In this document: positions 36,411 through 45,397 of the stretch, in pieces
Numbering within the stretch: position 1 is the first letter of the stretch
Layout of the letters: each line of letters begins with the position of its first letter
Source: Mycolicibacterium sp. CH28
GTDB taxonomy: Bacteria; Actinomycetota; Actinomycetes; Mycobacteriales; Mycobacteriaceae
Assembly: GCF_004745805.1 (NCBI RefSeq)
Contig: NZ_SRLQ01000008.1
Location: 186,001 to 250,000, forward strand
DNA: 64,000 bases
Reading direction: 5' to 3'
Notes under the pieces: model-generated
Database searches by the model: none
What the model saw: the letters and a program-made list of their open reading frames with translations, nothing else
Told to the model about the DNA's origin: nothing
Translations under genes and position numbers: made by a program

Positions 36411-37247
36411 GTGGGTTGCCATTCTGATGCGCCCGGGACGCCGGTGACTTGCCTCAACGGGCATGAGAACCCTGACGGCTTCTACTTCTGCGGTGAGTGC
36501 GGAACGCCGTTGATGCCCGGCGTCATCGTCTGCCTGGCCGGCCACCCGAACGCCGACCACCAGCGATTCTGCGGAGAATGTGGCGCGCCGCTCGGTGCAC
36601 CGCCCGGAGTCGAGCCGGAGACGTCGACGGGACGCTGGTCCGCCGACCCGACCGGTCGACATCAGGCCCGGTTCTGGGACGGGACCACATGGACCGAACA
36701 TGTCGCCGACGTGGGCACCCTCGGGGCCGACCGGTACTCACCGCGCGCGGGCCGGCGCGCGGAGTCCTGGGTGGGGATCGCTGCCGGAGTGGTCACAGTG
36801 GCGTTGCTCGCGGGCGCGGGTGCCGACATCTGGGTCCAGCTATCCCGCGACGCGGCAAAACAGACCGCCGCGGCCCCGAGCACCGCGACCGCCACGTCGA
36901 CCCTCAGCGAAGCTGCCGCCACATCGTCGACCGAGCCGCCGGCCCCCGCCCCTCCGCCGGACCAGCCACCGGCCGTGCGGCCTGTCGCCGTGATCGCCAC
37001 CCCGTGCCTGCCCGGCAGCACCAATGGGACGACGGCGGATGGCTCGGTCGCGTACTGCCAGCGACTCCAGGACAGTCAGACCTATTTGTGGTCGTTGTAC
37101 CCGGGCGACATCCCGACTCCTGCCATGCAGGATGGCGAAGACCCGGCAGTCGCGATCTGTGTGGTGCAGACGGAACGCACCCAGGCTGACTGCGTCGACT
37201 ACGTCAAACGCCCCAGCGACCCCGGCGACGCCCGACCGGCGGCCTGA
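36411..37247 (+). CDS. Double zinc-ribbon DUF2510 membrane protein
   Basis: A 278-aa protein (start uncertain; in-frame GTG codons at 36363, 36411 and 36444). Two zinc ribbons lead (CLNGHENPDGFYFCGECG and CLAGHPNADHQRFCGECG). A DUF2510 segment follows (GRWSADPTGRHQARFWDGTTWTEHV). One transmembrane helix (IAAGVVTVALLAGAGADIW) precedes a Thr/Ala/Pro-rich linker and a Cys-containing outer domain. Function is unknown. GGAGAGG lies upstream of 36411 at an unusual spacing. Confidence 0.68.
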   Translation: MGCHSDAPGTPVTCLNGHENPDGFYFCGECGTPLMPGVIVCLAGHPNADHQRFCGECGAPLGAPPGVEPETSTGRWSADPTGRHQARFWDGTTWTEHVADVGTLGADRYSPRAGRRAESWVGIAAGVVTVALLAGAGADIWVQLSRDAAKQTAAAPSTATATSTLSEAAATSSTEPPAPAPPPDQPPAVRPVAVIATPCLPGSTNGTTADGSVAYCQRLQDSQTYLWSLYPGDIPTPAMQDGEDPAVAICVVQTERTQADCVDYVKRPSDPGDARPAA

Positions 37248-37274
37248 CCGGGGCCGGTGGATAGGGTTTCGCCC

Positions 37275-37793
37275 ATGGGTTATCCCAACAACGTGCTGGC
37301 CGACGACGAGCAGGTCGTCCTGCACCGGCATCCGCATTGGAAAAGACTGGTCGGCCCGATCGTGGTGCTGCTGATCACCACCGCCGTGGCGGCGTTCGTG
37401 TCGGCGCTGGTGAACAACACCAGCTGGGACCCCACCGCTAAGAAGGTGCTGTTCGGCGTTATCGCGGCGATCTGGGTGATCCTGGTCGGCTGGCTGACGC
37501 TGTGGCGTTTCCTGTCCTGGCTGACAACGCATTTCGTCATCACCGATCGGCGGGTGATGTTCCGCCACGGTCTGCTGACCCGCTCGGGTATCGATATCCC
37601 GTTGGCCCGTATCAACAGTGTGGAGTTCCGCCACGGTCTGTTCGACCGGATGTTGCGGACCGGCACCTTGATCATCGAATCGGCGAGCCAGGATCCCCTC
37701 GAGTTCCACGACATTCCCCGCGTGGAGCGGGTGCACTCACTGCTGTATCACGAAGTCTTCGACACCCTGGGGTCGGAAGAGTCACCCAGCTGA
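37275..37793 (+). CDS. PH-domain (bPH2) membrane protein
   Basis: A 172-aa protein, homologue of Rv3278c. Two hydrophobic helices (residues about 24-45 and 55-78) are followed by a bacterial PH domain (TTHFVITDRRVMFRHGLLTRSGIDIPLARINSVEF). Role unknown; it may bind membrane surfaces. The ATG at 37275 gives MGYPNNVLADDEQ. Its 3' end overlaps the convergent gtrA-type gene by 46 bp. Confidence 0.82.
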   Translation: MGYPNNVLADDEQVVLHRHPHWKRLVGPIVVLLITTAVAAFVSALVNNTSWDPTAKKVLFGVIAAIWVILVGWLTLWRFLSWLTTHFVITDRRVMFRHGLLTRSGIDIPLARINSVEFRHGLFDRMLRTGTLIIESASQDPLEFHDIPRVERVHSLLYHEVFDTLGSEESPS

Positions 37794-38398
37794 CGCAAGC
37801 TACGACGGCGCCGTAGCGGGGTGACGGTCCCGCCGGCTTCGTACTCGTCTTCCATCGCCTCGGCCAGCCCGCCACCGGTGAGGGCGGACTCCAGCCCCTT
37901 CTCGTGGCTCGGGCCGAGTTCGTCGGGGAACACCCAGCGCCGGAATGCCCAGAACCGGAACGCCATCTGTAGCAGGTTTCCGATGATGTACGCCGAAACG
38001 AAGTCGGCGATGTTCTCGACGGTCAGCGATACGTGCGGCACCCGCAGTTCCAGGACATAGCTGGAGAACCACAGCGGAGCCATACTCAGCAGCACGCCGA
38101 CGCCGCTGAACGCGAAGAACAGCAGCGCTTCGTGGCTGCGTTCGCGACCGCCGCGGTGGCGGAAGCTCCATTCGCGGTTGAGTACGTAGGACGCGATGAC
38201 CGCGACGATGCCGGAGATCACCTTGGCGGTGACAGGCTTGGGCTCGAGAATCGTCAGCTTGAGTGTGTAGAAGATGGCGGAGTCGATGACGAACGTGGTC
38301 GCACCGACGATCGCGAACTTGATGAGCTCGTGATGCCGCTCGGCGAAGGGCTGGATCGGCCGGGGGAGCCGAGCGATCGTGGCATCAGCGAAAGACAC
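37748..38398 (-). CDS. GtrA-family membrane protein
   Basis: A 216-aa protein, homologue of Rv3277. Residues about 24-150 form the four-helix GtrA domain (ELIKFAIVGATTFVIDSAIFYTL, YVLNREWSFR). GtrA proteins help move prenyl-linked sugars in cell-wall or O-antigen modification. A charged C-terminal tail follows. The GTG at 38398 is preferred over upstream codons. It is divergent from purK. Confidence 0.82.
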   Translation of the reverse strand: MSFADATIARLPRPIQPFAERHHELIKFAIVGATTFVIDSAIFYTLKLTILEPKPVTAKVISGIVAVIASYVLNREWSFRHRGGRERSHEALLFFAFSGVGVLLSMAPLWFSSYVLELRVPHVSLTVENIADFVSAYIIGNLLQMAFRFWAFRRWVFPDELGPSHEKGLESALTGGGLAEAMEDEYEAGGTVTPLRRRRSLRQLGDSSDPRVSKTS

Positions 38399-38465
38399 AA
38401 GGGGCAAGTCTACGGAAGTGGAGCCAGGTGTGCCTAAAGCAGCGGTGCCGCGCAGGTCTGACACC

Positions 38466-39680
38466 ATGATGGCCGTGTCGAACAGCCCCAGACCTCCCAT
38501 CGTCGCCATGATCGGCGGCGGGCAGTTGGCCCGGATGACCCACCAGGCGGCGATCGCCCTTGGGCAGACTCTCCGGGTGCTGGCCGCCAGCGCCGAGGAC
38601 CCGGCCGCGCAGGTGACCCCCGACGTCGTCCTCGGCGCCCACACCGACCTCGACGCGCTGCGCCGGGCCGCCGCGGGTGCCGACGCGCTGACGTTCGACC
38701 ACGAGCACGTGCCGACCGAGATGCTGGAGACGCTGGTGGCCGAGGGCGTGACGGTCTACCCGCCGCCGGAGGCCCTGGTGCACGCCCAGGACAAGCTGGT
38801 GATGCGCCGCAAACTAGCGGCGCTGGGCGCGCCGATACCGCGGTTCACCGCAGTCGCCGGTGTCGACGATGTCGACGCGTTCGCCGAACTGGTCGGCGGG
38901 CCGGTGGTGGTCAAGACGGTCCGCGGCGGCTACGACGGCCGTGGTGTGGTGCTCACCCGGGACCTCGCGCACGCCCGCGAAGTGGTCGCCGGCTATCTGG
39001 CCGACGGAGTCGCAGTACTGCTCGAGGAGCGGGTGTCGATGCGCCGCGAGCTGTCGGCGCTGGTGGCCCGTTCGCCGTTCGGGCAGGGCGCCGCCTGGCC
39101 GGTGGTGGAAACCGTGCAGCGCGACGGTATTTGTGTGACGGTGCTGGCACCGGCGCCGGGGCTGCCCGATGCGCTGGCCGGCGAAGCCGAACAGCTCGGA
39201 CTGCGGCTGGCCGCCGAGCTGGGTGTCGTCGGCGTGCTCGCGGTCGAGCTGTTCGAGACCACCGAGGGCACGCTGCTGGTCAACGAGCTGGCGATGCGTC
39301 CGCACAACTCCGGGCACTGGACCATGGACGGCGCGGTGACCAGTCAGTTCGAGCAGCACCTGCGGGCAGTGCTGGACTACCCGCTCGGCGACACCAGGCC
39401 GCTGGCGCCGGTGACCGTGATGGCCAATGTGCTGGGAGCCCCCTCGGCGCCGGCGATGGGTATCGACGAGCGCCTGCACCACCTGTTTGGCCGGATCCCC
39501 GAGGCCAAGGTGCACTTCTACGGCAAGGCGGAACGTCCGGGCCGCAAGGTCGGCCACGTCAACATCGTCGGGTGTGATCTTCAAGACGTAGACCGTGTGC
39601 GTGAACGGGCCGAGCGGGCGGCACACTGGTTGTCGCACGCGGAGTGGACCGACGGATGGGATGGGCACGGGCATGGCTAA
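38466..39680 (+). CDS. purK: N5-carboxyaminoimidazole ribonucleotide synthase PurK
   Basis: A 404-aa ATP-grasp enzyme that carboxylates AIR to N5-CAIR in purine synthesis. [14 protein letters not shown] is the N-terminal motif. The ATP-grasp core includes [13 protein letters not shown] and [13 protein letters not shown]. The ATG at 38466 matches the M. tuberculosis start (MMAV...); the next ATG is equally possible. Its stop overlaps purE by 8 bp. Confidence 0.95.
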   Translation: MMAVSNSPRPPIVAMIGGGQLARMTHQAAIALGQTLRVLAASAEDPAAQVTPDVVLGAHTDLDALRRAAAGADALTFDHEHVPTEMLETLVAEGVTVYPPPEALVHAQDKLVMRRKLAALGAPIPRFTAVAGVDDVDAFAELVGGPVVVKTVRGGYDGRGVVLTRDLAHAREVVAGYLADGVAVLLEERVSMRRELSALVARSPFGQGAAWPVVETVQRDGICVTVLAPAPGLPDALAGEAEQLGLRLAAELGVVGVLAVELFETTEGTLLVNELAMRPHNSGHWTMDGAVTSQFEQHLRAVLDYPLGDTRPLAPVTVMANVLGAPSAPAMGIDERLHHLFGRIPEAKVHFYGKAERPGRKVGHVNIVGCDLQDVDRVRERAERAAHWLSHAEWTDGWDGHGHG

Positions 39681-40179
39681 CGACCCTGTGGTCGGCGTGA
39701 TCATGGGCAGTGACAGCGACTGGCCCGTGATGGAGGCCGCCGCCGTGGCACTGGCGGAGTTCGACGTCCCGTTCGAGGTCGGCGTCGTTTCCGCGCATCG
39801 CACGCCTGGCCGGATGCTGGACTACGCGCGCGGCGCGGCCGGCCGTGGGATCAAGGTGATCATCGCCGGTGCCGGCGGCGCGGCCCATCTGCCGGGCATG
39901 GTGGCCTCGGCCACACCGCTTCCGGTGATCGGGGTTCCGGTTCCGCTGGCCAAGCTCGACGGGCTCGACTCGCTGCTGTCGATCGTGCAGATGCCCGCCG
40001 GTGTGCCGGTGGCCACGGTCTCGATCGGCGGCGCCCGCAACGCCGGCCTGCTGGCCGTGCGGATTCTTGGCGCCTCGGATGCCGTGCTGCGCAGGCGGAT
40101 GGAGGAGTTTCAAGACGATCTTGAAGCTCAGGTTCTCGAGAAGGACCGGGCCCTTCGAGAGCGATTACTCGGCGAGTGA
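39673..40179 (+). CDS. purE: N5-CAIR mutase PurE
   Basis: A 168-aa class I PurE that rearranges N5-CAIR to [26 protein letters not shown] and [13 protein letters not shown] are the conserved substrate-binding blocks. The ATG at 39673 overlaps the purK stop. An operator-like repeat covers the end of the gene and the gap before fadE25 (40165-40206). Confidence 0.95.
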   Translation: MANDPVVGVIMGSDSDWPVMEAAAVALAEFDVPFEVGVVSAHRTPGRMLDYARGAAGRGIKVIIAGAGGAAHLPGMVASATPLPVIGVPVPLAKLDGLDSLLSIVQMPAGVPVATVSIGGARNAGLLAVRILGASDAVLRRRMEEFQDDLEAQVLEKDRALRERLLGE

Positions 40180-40206
40180 AGACCCGAGTAAAGTTACCCG
40201 CGAGTA
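40165..40206. promoter_or_regulatory. Operator-like repeats upstream of fadE25
   Basis: Three overlapping motifs: ACTCG-G-CGAGT within 40165-40179, GTAA-AG-TTAC, and TACCCGCGAGTA (40195-40206, palindromic at 10 of 12). The last agrees at 10 of 12 positions with TACTAGCGAGTA upstream of accA3. This looks like a shared TetR-type operator for lipid genes. Confidence 0.45.
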
Positions 40207-40220
40207 GCTAGGAGGCTGTG

Positions 40221-41381
40221 ATGGCTGGAAATCCGGATTTCGACGTGTTCAAGTTGCCCGAGGAGCATGACGAGCTGCGGGCCGCGATTCGGGCGTTGGC
40301 CGAGAAGGAGATCGCGCCGTACGCGGCCGATTGCGACGAGAACTCGCGTTTCCCGCAGGAGGCTCTGAATGCGTTGAACGCGTCGGGTTTCAACGCGGTG
40401 CACGTGCCGGAGGCGTACGGCGGCCAGGGCGCGGACTCGGTGGCGGCGTGCATCGTCATCGAAGAGGTGGCCCGGGTGGACGCCTCTGCCTCGCTGATCC
40501 CCGCGGTGAACAAGCTGGGCACGATGGGCCTGATCCTGCGCGGTTCGGAGGAGCTGAAGAAGAAGGTGCTGCCGTCGATCGCCTCGGGTGAGGCGATGGC
40601 GTCGTACGCGCTTTCCGAGCGGGAAGCCGGCAGCGATGCGGCCGGGATGCGGACCCGGGCCAAGGCCGACGGTGACGACTGGATCCTCAACGGAGCCAAG
40701 GCGTGGATCACCAACGGCGGCAAGTCATCCTGGTACACGGTGATGGCGGTGACCGATCCGGACAAGGGCGCCAACGGTATTTCGGCGTTCATGGTGCACA
40801 TCGACGACGAGGGCTTCGTCATCGGGCCCAAGGAACGCAAGCTCGGGATCAAGGGCTCACCGACCACCGAACTGTACTTCGAGAACTGCCGTATCCCGGG
40901 CGACCGGATGGTCGGCGACCCTGGCACCGGATTCAAGACGGCATTGGCGACGCTGGATCACACCCGTCCGACCATCGGGGCGCAGGCCGTCGGCATCGCC
41001 CAGGGGGCGCTGGACGCGGCGATCGCATACACCAAGGACCGCAAGCAATTCGGCACGTCGATCAGCACCTTCCAGGGTGTGCAGTTCATGTTGGCCGACA
41101 TGGCGATGAAGGTGGAAGCGGCCAGGCTGATGGTGTACTCGGCGGCTGCGCGCGCCGAGCGCGGCGAGCCCAACCTCGGGTTCATCTCGGCGGCCTCGAA
41201 GTGCTTCGCTTCCGATGTCGCCATGGAGGTGACTACCGACGCCGTGCAGCTGTTCGGTGGTGCCGGCTACACCGTCGACTTCCCGGTGGAGCGGATGATG
41301 CGCGACGCCAAGATCACCCAGATCTACGAGGGCACCAACCAGATTCAGCGGGTCGTGATGTCCCGCGCGCTGCTGCGTTAG
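40221..41381 (+). CDS. fadE25: Acyl-CoA dehydrogenase FadE25
   Basis: A 386-aa flavoprotein that oxidises acyl-CoA to the trans-2-enoyl form. The FAD-binding AYALSEREAGSDAAGMRT and the C-terminal IYEGTNQIQRVVMSRALL are characteristic. GGAGG at 40211-40215 sets the ATG at 40221; a GTG one codon before is too close. It corresponds to Rv3274c. The stop overlaps the convergent birA stop by 4 bp. Confidence 0.93.
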   Translation: MAGNPDFDVFKLPEEHDELRAAIRALAEKEIAPYAADCDENSRFPQEALNALNASGFNAVHVPEAYGGQGADSVAACIVIEEVARVDASASLIPAVNKLGTMGLILRGSEELKKKVLPSIASGEAMASYALSEREAGSDAAGMRTRAKADGDDWILNGAKAWITNGGKSSWYTVMAVTDPDKGANGISAFMVHIDDEGFVIGPKERKLGIKGSPTTELYFENCRIPGDRMVGDPGTGFKTALATLDHTRPTIGAQAVGIAQGALDAAIAYTKDRKQFGTSISTFQGVQFMLADMAMKVEAARLMVYSAAARAERGEPNLGFISAASKCFASDVAMEVTTDAVQLFGGAGYTVDFPVERMMRDAKITQIYEGTNQIQRVVMSRALLR

Positions 41382-42178
41382 TCAGCCGGCCTCAGGTGGG
41401 TGATGTCACCCGCCGATACCGTGACGCGCTCGGCGCCGGTGTCGATGACCAGACGTCCCTGGCCATCGATATTCGTTGCGGTGCCGATGATTTCGTGATC
41501 ACCCGGCAAGATCGCCCGGACCCGGCTGCCCAGCGTCAGGCTGCGCTGCCAGTAGTCGGCCACCAGGGTCGGGTCGGGTCCCTTCGCGGTTTGCCAGCGT
41601 TGGATACGGGTGGTCAGCTCGCGCAGGATCGTTGCGGCCAGGGCGTCGCGGTCGAACATCGTTGCGCCCAACATCTGCAGTGACGTGGCCCGGGGGTCGG
41701 GTGCCTCCTCGGCGGTCAGCGTGACGTTGAGACCCAGACCCACCACGATCACCGGATCCGGGGCGGCCACCTCGGCCAGGATGCCGGCCAGTTTGCCGGT
41801 TCCCACCAGCACATCGTTGGGCCACTTCACGCCCGCCTCCACGTCGGTGGCGACGCGGATTGCGTCAACGAGAGCCACACCGGTGAGCAGCGGCAGCCAA
41901 CCCCACTCCTCGGTCGGAACGCCGTCGGCGGCGACCCCGATCGACAGCGCGATCTGGGAGCGTGGCGGAGCCGACCAGCTGCGGCCGTGGCGACCGCGCC
42001 CGGCGCTCTGGTGTTCGGCCAGCAGAACCGCACCGCGGATGTCCTCCCCGGCGGCGTGCCGGGCCAGCAGGTCGGCATTCGTCGAGCCGGTCTCGGTGAC
42101 GACATCGACGCGGCGCAGCGGGCCGTTCGGTCCGGCGAGTTCGCGGATGGCGGTCAGGTCAAGTGGTGGGCGTTGCAT
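41378..42178 (-). CDS. birA: Biotin-protein ligase BirA
   Basis: A 266-aa biotin-[acetyl-CoA carboxylase] ligase. Key blocks are ETGSTNADLL, SAGRGRHGRSWSAPP (biotin/ATP loop) and KWPNDVLVGTGKLAGIL. It biotinylates AccA3. There is no N-terminal DNA-binding helix-turn-helix, so it is not a repressor. In M. tuberculosis birA is between accD5 and the PH gene; here it has moved past fadE25 and is inverted. The ATG at 42178 overlaps the next gene by 20 bp. Confidence 0.93.
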   Translation of the reverse strand: MQRPPLDLTAIRELAGPNGPLRRVDVVTETGSTNADLLARHAAGEDIRGAVLLAEHQSAGRGRHGRSWSAPPRSQIALSIGVAADGVPTEEWGWLPLLTGVALVDAIRVATDVEAGVKWPNDVLVGTGKLAGILAEVAAPDPVIVVGLGLNVTLTAEEAPDPRATSLQMLGATMFDRDALAATILRELTTRIQRWQTAKGPDPTLVADYWQRSLTLGSRVRAILPGDHEIIGTATNIDGQGRLVIDTGAERVTVSAGDITHLRPAD

Positions 42179-43142
42179 GAATAGGGAACTTACTGAACAC
42201 CAGGGTGAGCCGGATCGGTCCGATGCGGTTGCGGAGTTCCTCGAACGTGCGCGCGCGCAGGACGTCCTGCTCCTCGACGGTCATCGTGCCCGTGTAGGAC
42301 ACCCGAAGGTCCACCTCGGTGGCCTTGCCCCTGCTGATCGCCAGCACGTCGACCAGGGTCAGGTCATGGTCGAGTTCGTCGGCGTGCTCCTCGGAGACGG
42401 CGGTGATCGCCGCCCGGACCTCAGCGTCGAGGGCGGGATCGGCCCGGCGACCGGAGAGCCGCCCGAACTCGAGGCGGATCTGCCGGATCGGCTCGCCCAC
42501 CAACAGGGCGCACAGAACCAGCACGATGATGCTGTCGGCGATGTCCTTGATGTTGAAGCTCGCCGAGGTGAGGAACGTGCCCTCCGGAAGGATCGCGACG
42601 ACGACCAGCGAGGCACAGATGCCGCCGCTGATGATGGCCTCCATCTTCGCGGCGGTCGCTTCCACCCGCAACAGCGCTGACGCTCCGTTCACCGAGCGGT
42701 TATTGCGCTCGTGGTTCCATTTCAGGCCAAAGCAGATCAGCACGCACGCGGCGGTGTAGACGGCGGCCACCCCGAACTCCGGCTCGCTGCCCTCCCGGGT
42801 GACCAGATAGTCGATCACCTTGACCACGTTGGTCACCACACCCACGATCACCACGCCGAGGATCATCAGCGAACGGAACAGCGCGTAGAGGTTCTCCAAT
42901 GCCAGCCGCCCGTAAGGGCTTTCGGCATCAGGTGGCTTCGACGAGGTGACCGCGAGCCGCGCCGCGATGAATGCGGCAGCCGCGTTGATCAGGGAGATGA
43001 CACCGTCCAGTTGAGTGGCCGACACCCGGGTGATCGCGTACACGGCGAAACCCAGCACCGCCAGGCCGATCATCGTCACCATGTAGGTGTAGAGGCTGCG
43101 CCGCTCAGCCCGAAGAACCATCGCCTCCGAGACGTCTGTCAT
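42159..43142 (-). CDS. CDF-like cation transporter with altered metal sites
   Basis: A 327-aa protein with about six hydrophobic helices (residues 15-205) and a C-terminal cytoplasmic domain (FGRLSGRRADPALDAEVRAAI). The layout is that of cation diffusion facilitators, but metal motifs differ. Helix 2 reads TQLDGVISLIN rather than an HxxxD-type site, and helix 5 lacks the expected pair. Zinc or manganese export is therefore doubtful. The ATG at 43142 overlaps the stop of the TIGR03089 gene. It ends inside the birA start. Confidence 0.68.
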   Translation of the reverse strand: MTDVSEAMVLRAERRSLYTYMVTMIGLAVLGFAVYAITRVSATQLDGVISLINAAAAFIAARLAVTSSKPPDAESPYGRLALENLYALFRSLMILGVVIVGVVTNVVKVIDYLVTREGSEPEFGVAAVYTAACVLICFGLKWNHERNNRSVNGASALLRVEATAAKMEAIISGGICASLVVVAILPEGTFLTSASFNIKDIADSIIVLVLCALLVGEPIRQIRLEFGRLSGRRADPALDAEVRAAITAVSEEHADELDHDLTLVDVLAISRGKATEVDLRVSYTGTMTVEEQDVLRARTFEELRNRIGPIRLTLVFSKFPIHATPTT

Positions 43143-43834
43143 AGGTCCCGAGTCACCTTTTCGGTTGTCCGCCGGCGATCCAGCGCCGCGGGATCGGGGT
43201 TGGCCACCTGAACCAGCGACGCACCGGCGACGAACACTGCCAGCAGGTTGTCGACGATCTCGTCGGTGGTGGACCACGGCAGCGACGACATCACCCGGTC
43301 GCCGGCGGCCAGGTCGGAAGCGCGAGCCGCGGCCAACACCTCGTCGACGGTCCGCCCGGCCAGCGCCGGCCCGGGCCGGGCTTCCGGGACGTACTGGTCA
43401 CCGTGCACCCGCACCGCCGTGGCGTAATCGGTGACGCCGATCGGCAGATCGGCGGCCGGTTTGCCGAAGGGATCCAGTGACAGCACCGCGACCTCACCAC
43501 CGGCCACCGCCGCGTCGGCCTCGTCGAGCCGCTGCGCGGTGCACAGCGCGAGATCGGCGGGACCGCCGAGCACCACCTCGGCACCGATCCACCACACGCC
43601 AAGTAGCACCGCCGCCGTCTGCCAGTGCGCCGGCAGCAACACCGCCACCCGGGTGCCCGGCCCGGCGCCGAGTTCGTCGCGTAACAGGTTGGCCGTCTTG
43701 GCCGCCCAGTTGGCCAGCGTCACCGTCGACAACTCGATGCGCTCGCCGGTTGCGTCGTCGTAGTAGGTGATCCGCGGCCCCATCGGGTCGGCCCGCAACA
43801 ACGGATCCAGCACTGTGGCAGTCAGATTGGTCAT
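43139..43834 (-). CDS. TIGR03089 family protein
   Basis: A 231-aa protein homologous to Rv3268. It resembles an N-terminal fragment of an acyl-CoA synthetase or AMP-binding enzyme (TLANWAAKTANLL, GTRVAVLLPAHWQTA), without the AMP-binding signature. It is mycobacteria/actinobacteria-specific and of unknown role. The start at 43834 lies in TGATG with the stop of cpsA, so they are coupled. Confidence 0.78.
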   Translation of the reverse strand: MTNLTATVLDPLLRADPMGPRITYYDDATGERIELSTVTLANWAAKTANLLRDELGAGPGTRVAVLLPAHWQTAAVLLGVWWIGAEVVLGGPADLALCTAQRLDEADAAVAGGEVAVLSLDPFGKPAADLPIGVTDYATAVRVHGDQYVPEARPGPALAGRTVDEVLAAARASDLAAGDRVMSSLPWSTTDEIVDNLLAVFVAGASLVQVANPDPAALDRRRTTEKVTRDL

Positions 43835-45330
43835 CAGTTGACGCACTTGGGGTCGTCGGACCCCGCCGTGATGATGGGCGATGGCGGCGGAGGTGTGCCG
43901 TCGCCGGCCTGGCCGGCGGCCTGGTCCACGGTCGCCGACGTCGGCAGCGTGCCCTCCAGGCCCGAGCCGGGTCCGCTGTAGTCGCTGGACAGCACCACCC
44001 GCACGGTGCCCGCCGGAAGCGAGCCGTCGGCCACCACGGGCAGACCACCGAGCTCCTTGGCCACGGCCTGGGCGCCGAGGTCGTCCTCCTTGGCGGCCTG
44101 CACCTGGCTCTTGTCCACGTGGTCCTTGTCGTTGTTGCCGACGTTCCCGGCACCGAAGCCCTTGGCGGTCAGCGCATCCGACACCGCACCGGCCAGGCCG
44201 CCGATATCGGTGTCGTTGACGACGTCGGCCTTGGTCTGGTCCGGTGAGTAGGCGATCTTCTCGGTCTTACCCTCTTGCTGGTCGTGCAGCAGGCTGGCCA
44301 CCCACTGCTGCACCTGAGCCGGGTCGACCCGGACCACCGACTGCATCCCGTCGTCGCTCCAGCCGGCCTCGTCGAGTACCGGGATGGTCGCGAAGGCCAC
44401 GTTGCCGCCCGCGAGGTTCTCGAGCTGCTTGATGAAATCCATGATGTCCCAGCCCGACGAGATGACCACCGACCGCTGGATTGCGTCCTGCAGCCGGTTC
44501 AAGGTCGACGGACTGGTGAGGGTCTTGCCCGAGATCACCTGATGGGCAAGTTGAGCCATCACCACCTGCTGGCGCACCACCCGGTCCAGATCGCCGCGGG
44601 GGAGGTCGTGGCGCTGCCGGACGAAGCTCAGTGCCTGCGGCCCATTCAGTTTCTGCCAGCCCGCGGGGAAGTCGGCACCCGAAAGCGGTTCGTAGACAGC
44701 ATCTTTCAGGCATACGTCGACACCGCCGAGGGCGTCGGTGATCAGCGCGAAGCCGAGCAGCCCGATCTCGGCGTAGTGGTCGACGGTGACTCCGGTCAGG
44801 CCGGCGACGGTCTTGATCAGTGCCTCCCGGCCGGCCTCCACCGCTTTGGGCTCGGCCTCGGCGGGGTCCATGCCCTGCTGTTCGACCAGCTCCTTCATCT
44901 TCTCCAGCTTCACCTGGCCGTAGACGCCGTTGATCTTCGTCTTGTCCAGGCCGGGTGCCTTGACGTAGGAGTCGCGGGGGATCGAGATCGCCGTCGCGGA
45001 CTTCCCGTTGGTGGGGATGCGGACCAGGATGATCGTGTCGGTGTTGGTCGACACGTCATCGCCGGCGTGCAGGGTGGCCAGCTCATCGGCGGACAGCGGG
45101 TTGCCGTGGGCATCGGTGCGGCTGTCCATCCCGACCAGCAGGATGTCGATGGCGCCGTCGTCTCCGCCGCCGCCGCCGAGCGCGGATGTGCTCATGTGGA
45201 AGATGCCGTTCTCGAAGGAACGGATCTTGCCCCACGCCACGCCGGTGCCCACCATCACCACCACGGCGATCACTGCGAGCACGGTACGAGCCACGCGGCG
45301 CGTGGCGGTACTCGCATCGGTGTCAGGCAT
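43834..45330 (-). CDS. cpsA: LCP-family ligase CpsA/Lcp1
   Basis: A 498-aa membrane-anchored LytR-CpsA-Psr protein. Residues about 10-35 form the transmembrane helix. The LCP domain includes DILLVGMDSRTD, IPRDSYV and RQRHDLPRGDLDR. A C-terminal LytR_C domain follows (residues about 370-460). Lcp1 joins arabinogalactan to peptidoglycan in M. tuberculosis (Rv3267). It is divergent from rmlD. Confidence 0.93.
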   Translation of the reverse strand: MPDTDASTATRRVARTVLAVIAVVVMVGTGVAWGKIRSFENGIFHMSTSALGGGGGDDGAIDILLVGMDSRTDAHGNPLSADELATLHAGDDVSTNTDTIILVRIPTNGKSATAISIPRDSYVKAPGLDKTKINGVYGQVKLEKMKELVEQQGMDPAEAEPKAVEAGREALIKTVAGLTGVTVDHYAEIGLLGFALITDALGGVDVCLKDAVYEPLSGADFPAGWQKLNGPQALSFVRQRHDLPRGDLDRVVRQQVVMAQLAHQVISGKTLTSPSTLNRLQDAIQRSVVISSGWDIMDFIKQLENLAGGNVAFATIPVLDEAGWSDDGMQSVVRVDPAQVQQWVASLLHDQQEGKTEKIAYSPDQTKADVVNDTDIGGLAGAVSDALTAKGFGAGNVGNNDKDHVDKSQVQAAKEDDLGAQAVAKELGGLPVVADGSLPAGTVRVVLSSDYSGPGSGLEGTLPTSATVDQAAGQAGDGTPPPPSPIITAGSDDPKCVN

Positions 45331-45397
45331 CAGCTCAGGCTACTGGCGAGACGGGCGCATACCCGGTAGCCGAAACCGGCGTGCCAGACTCGTAATC

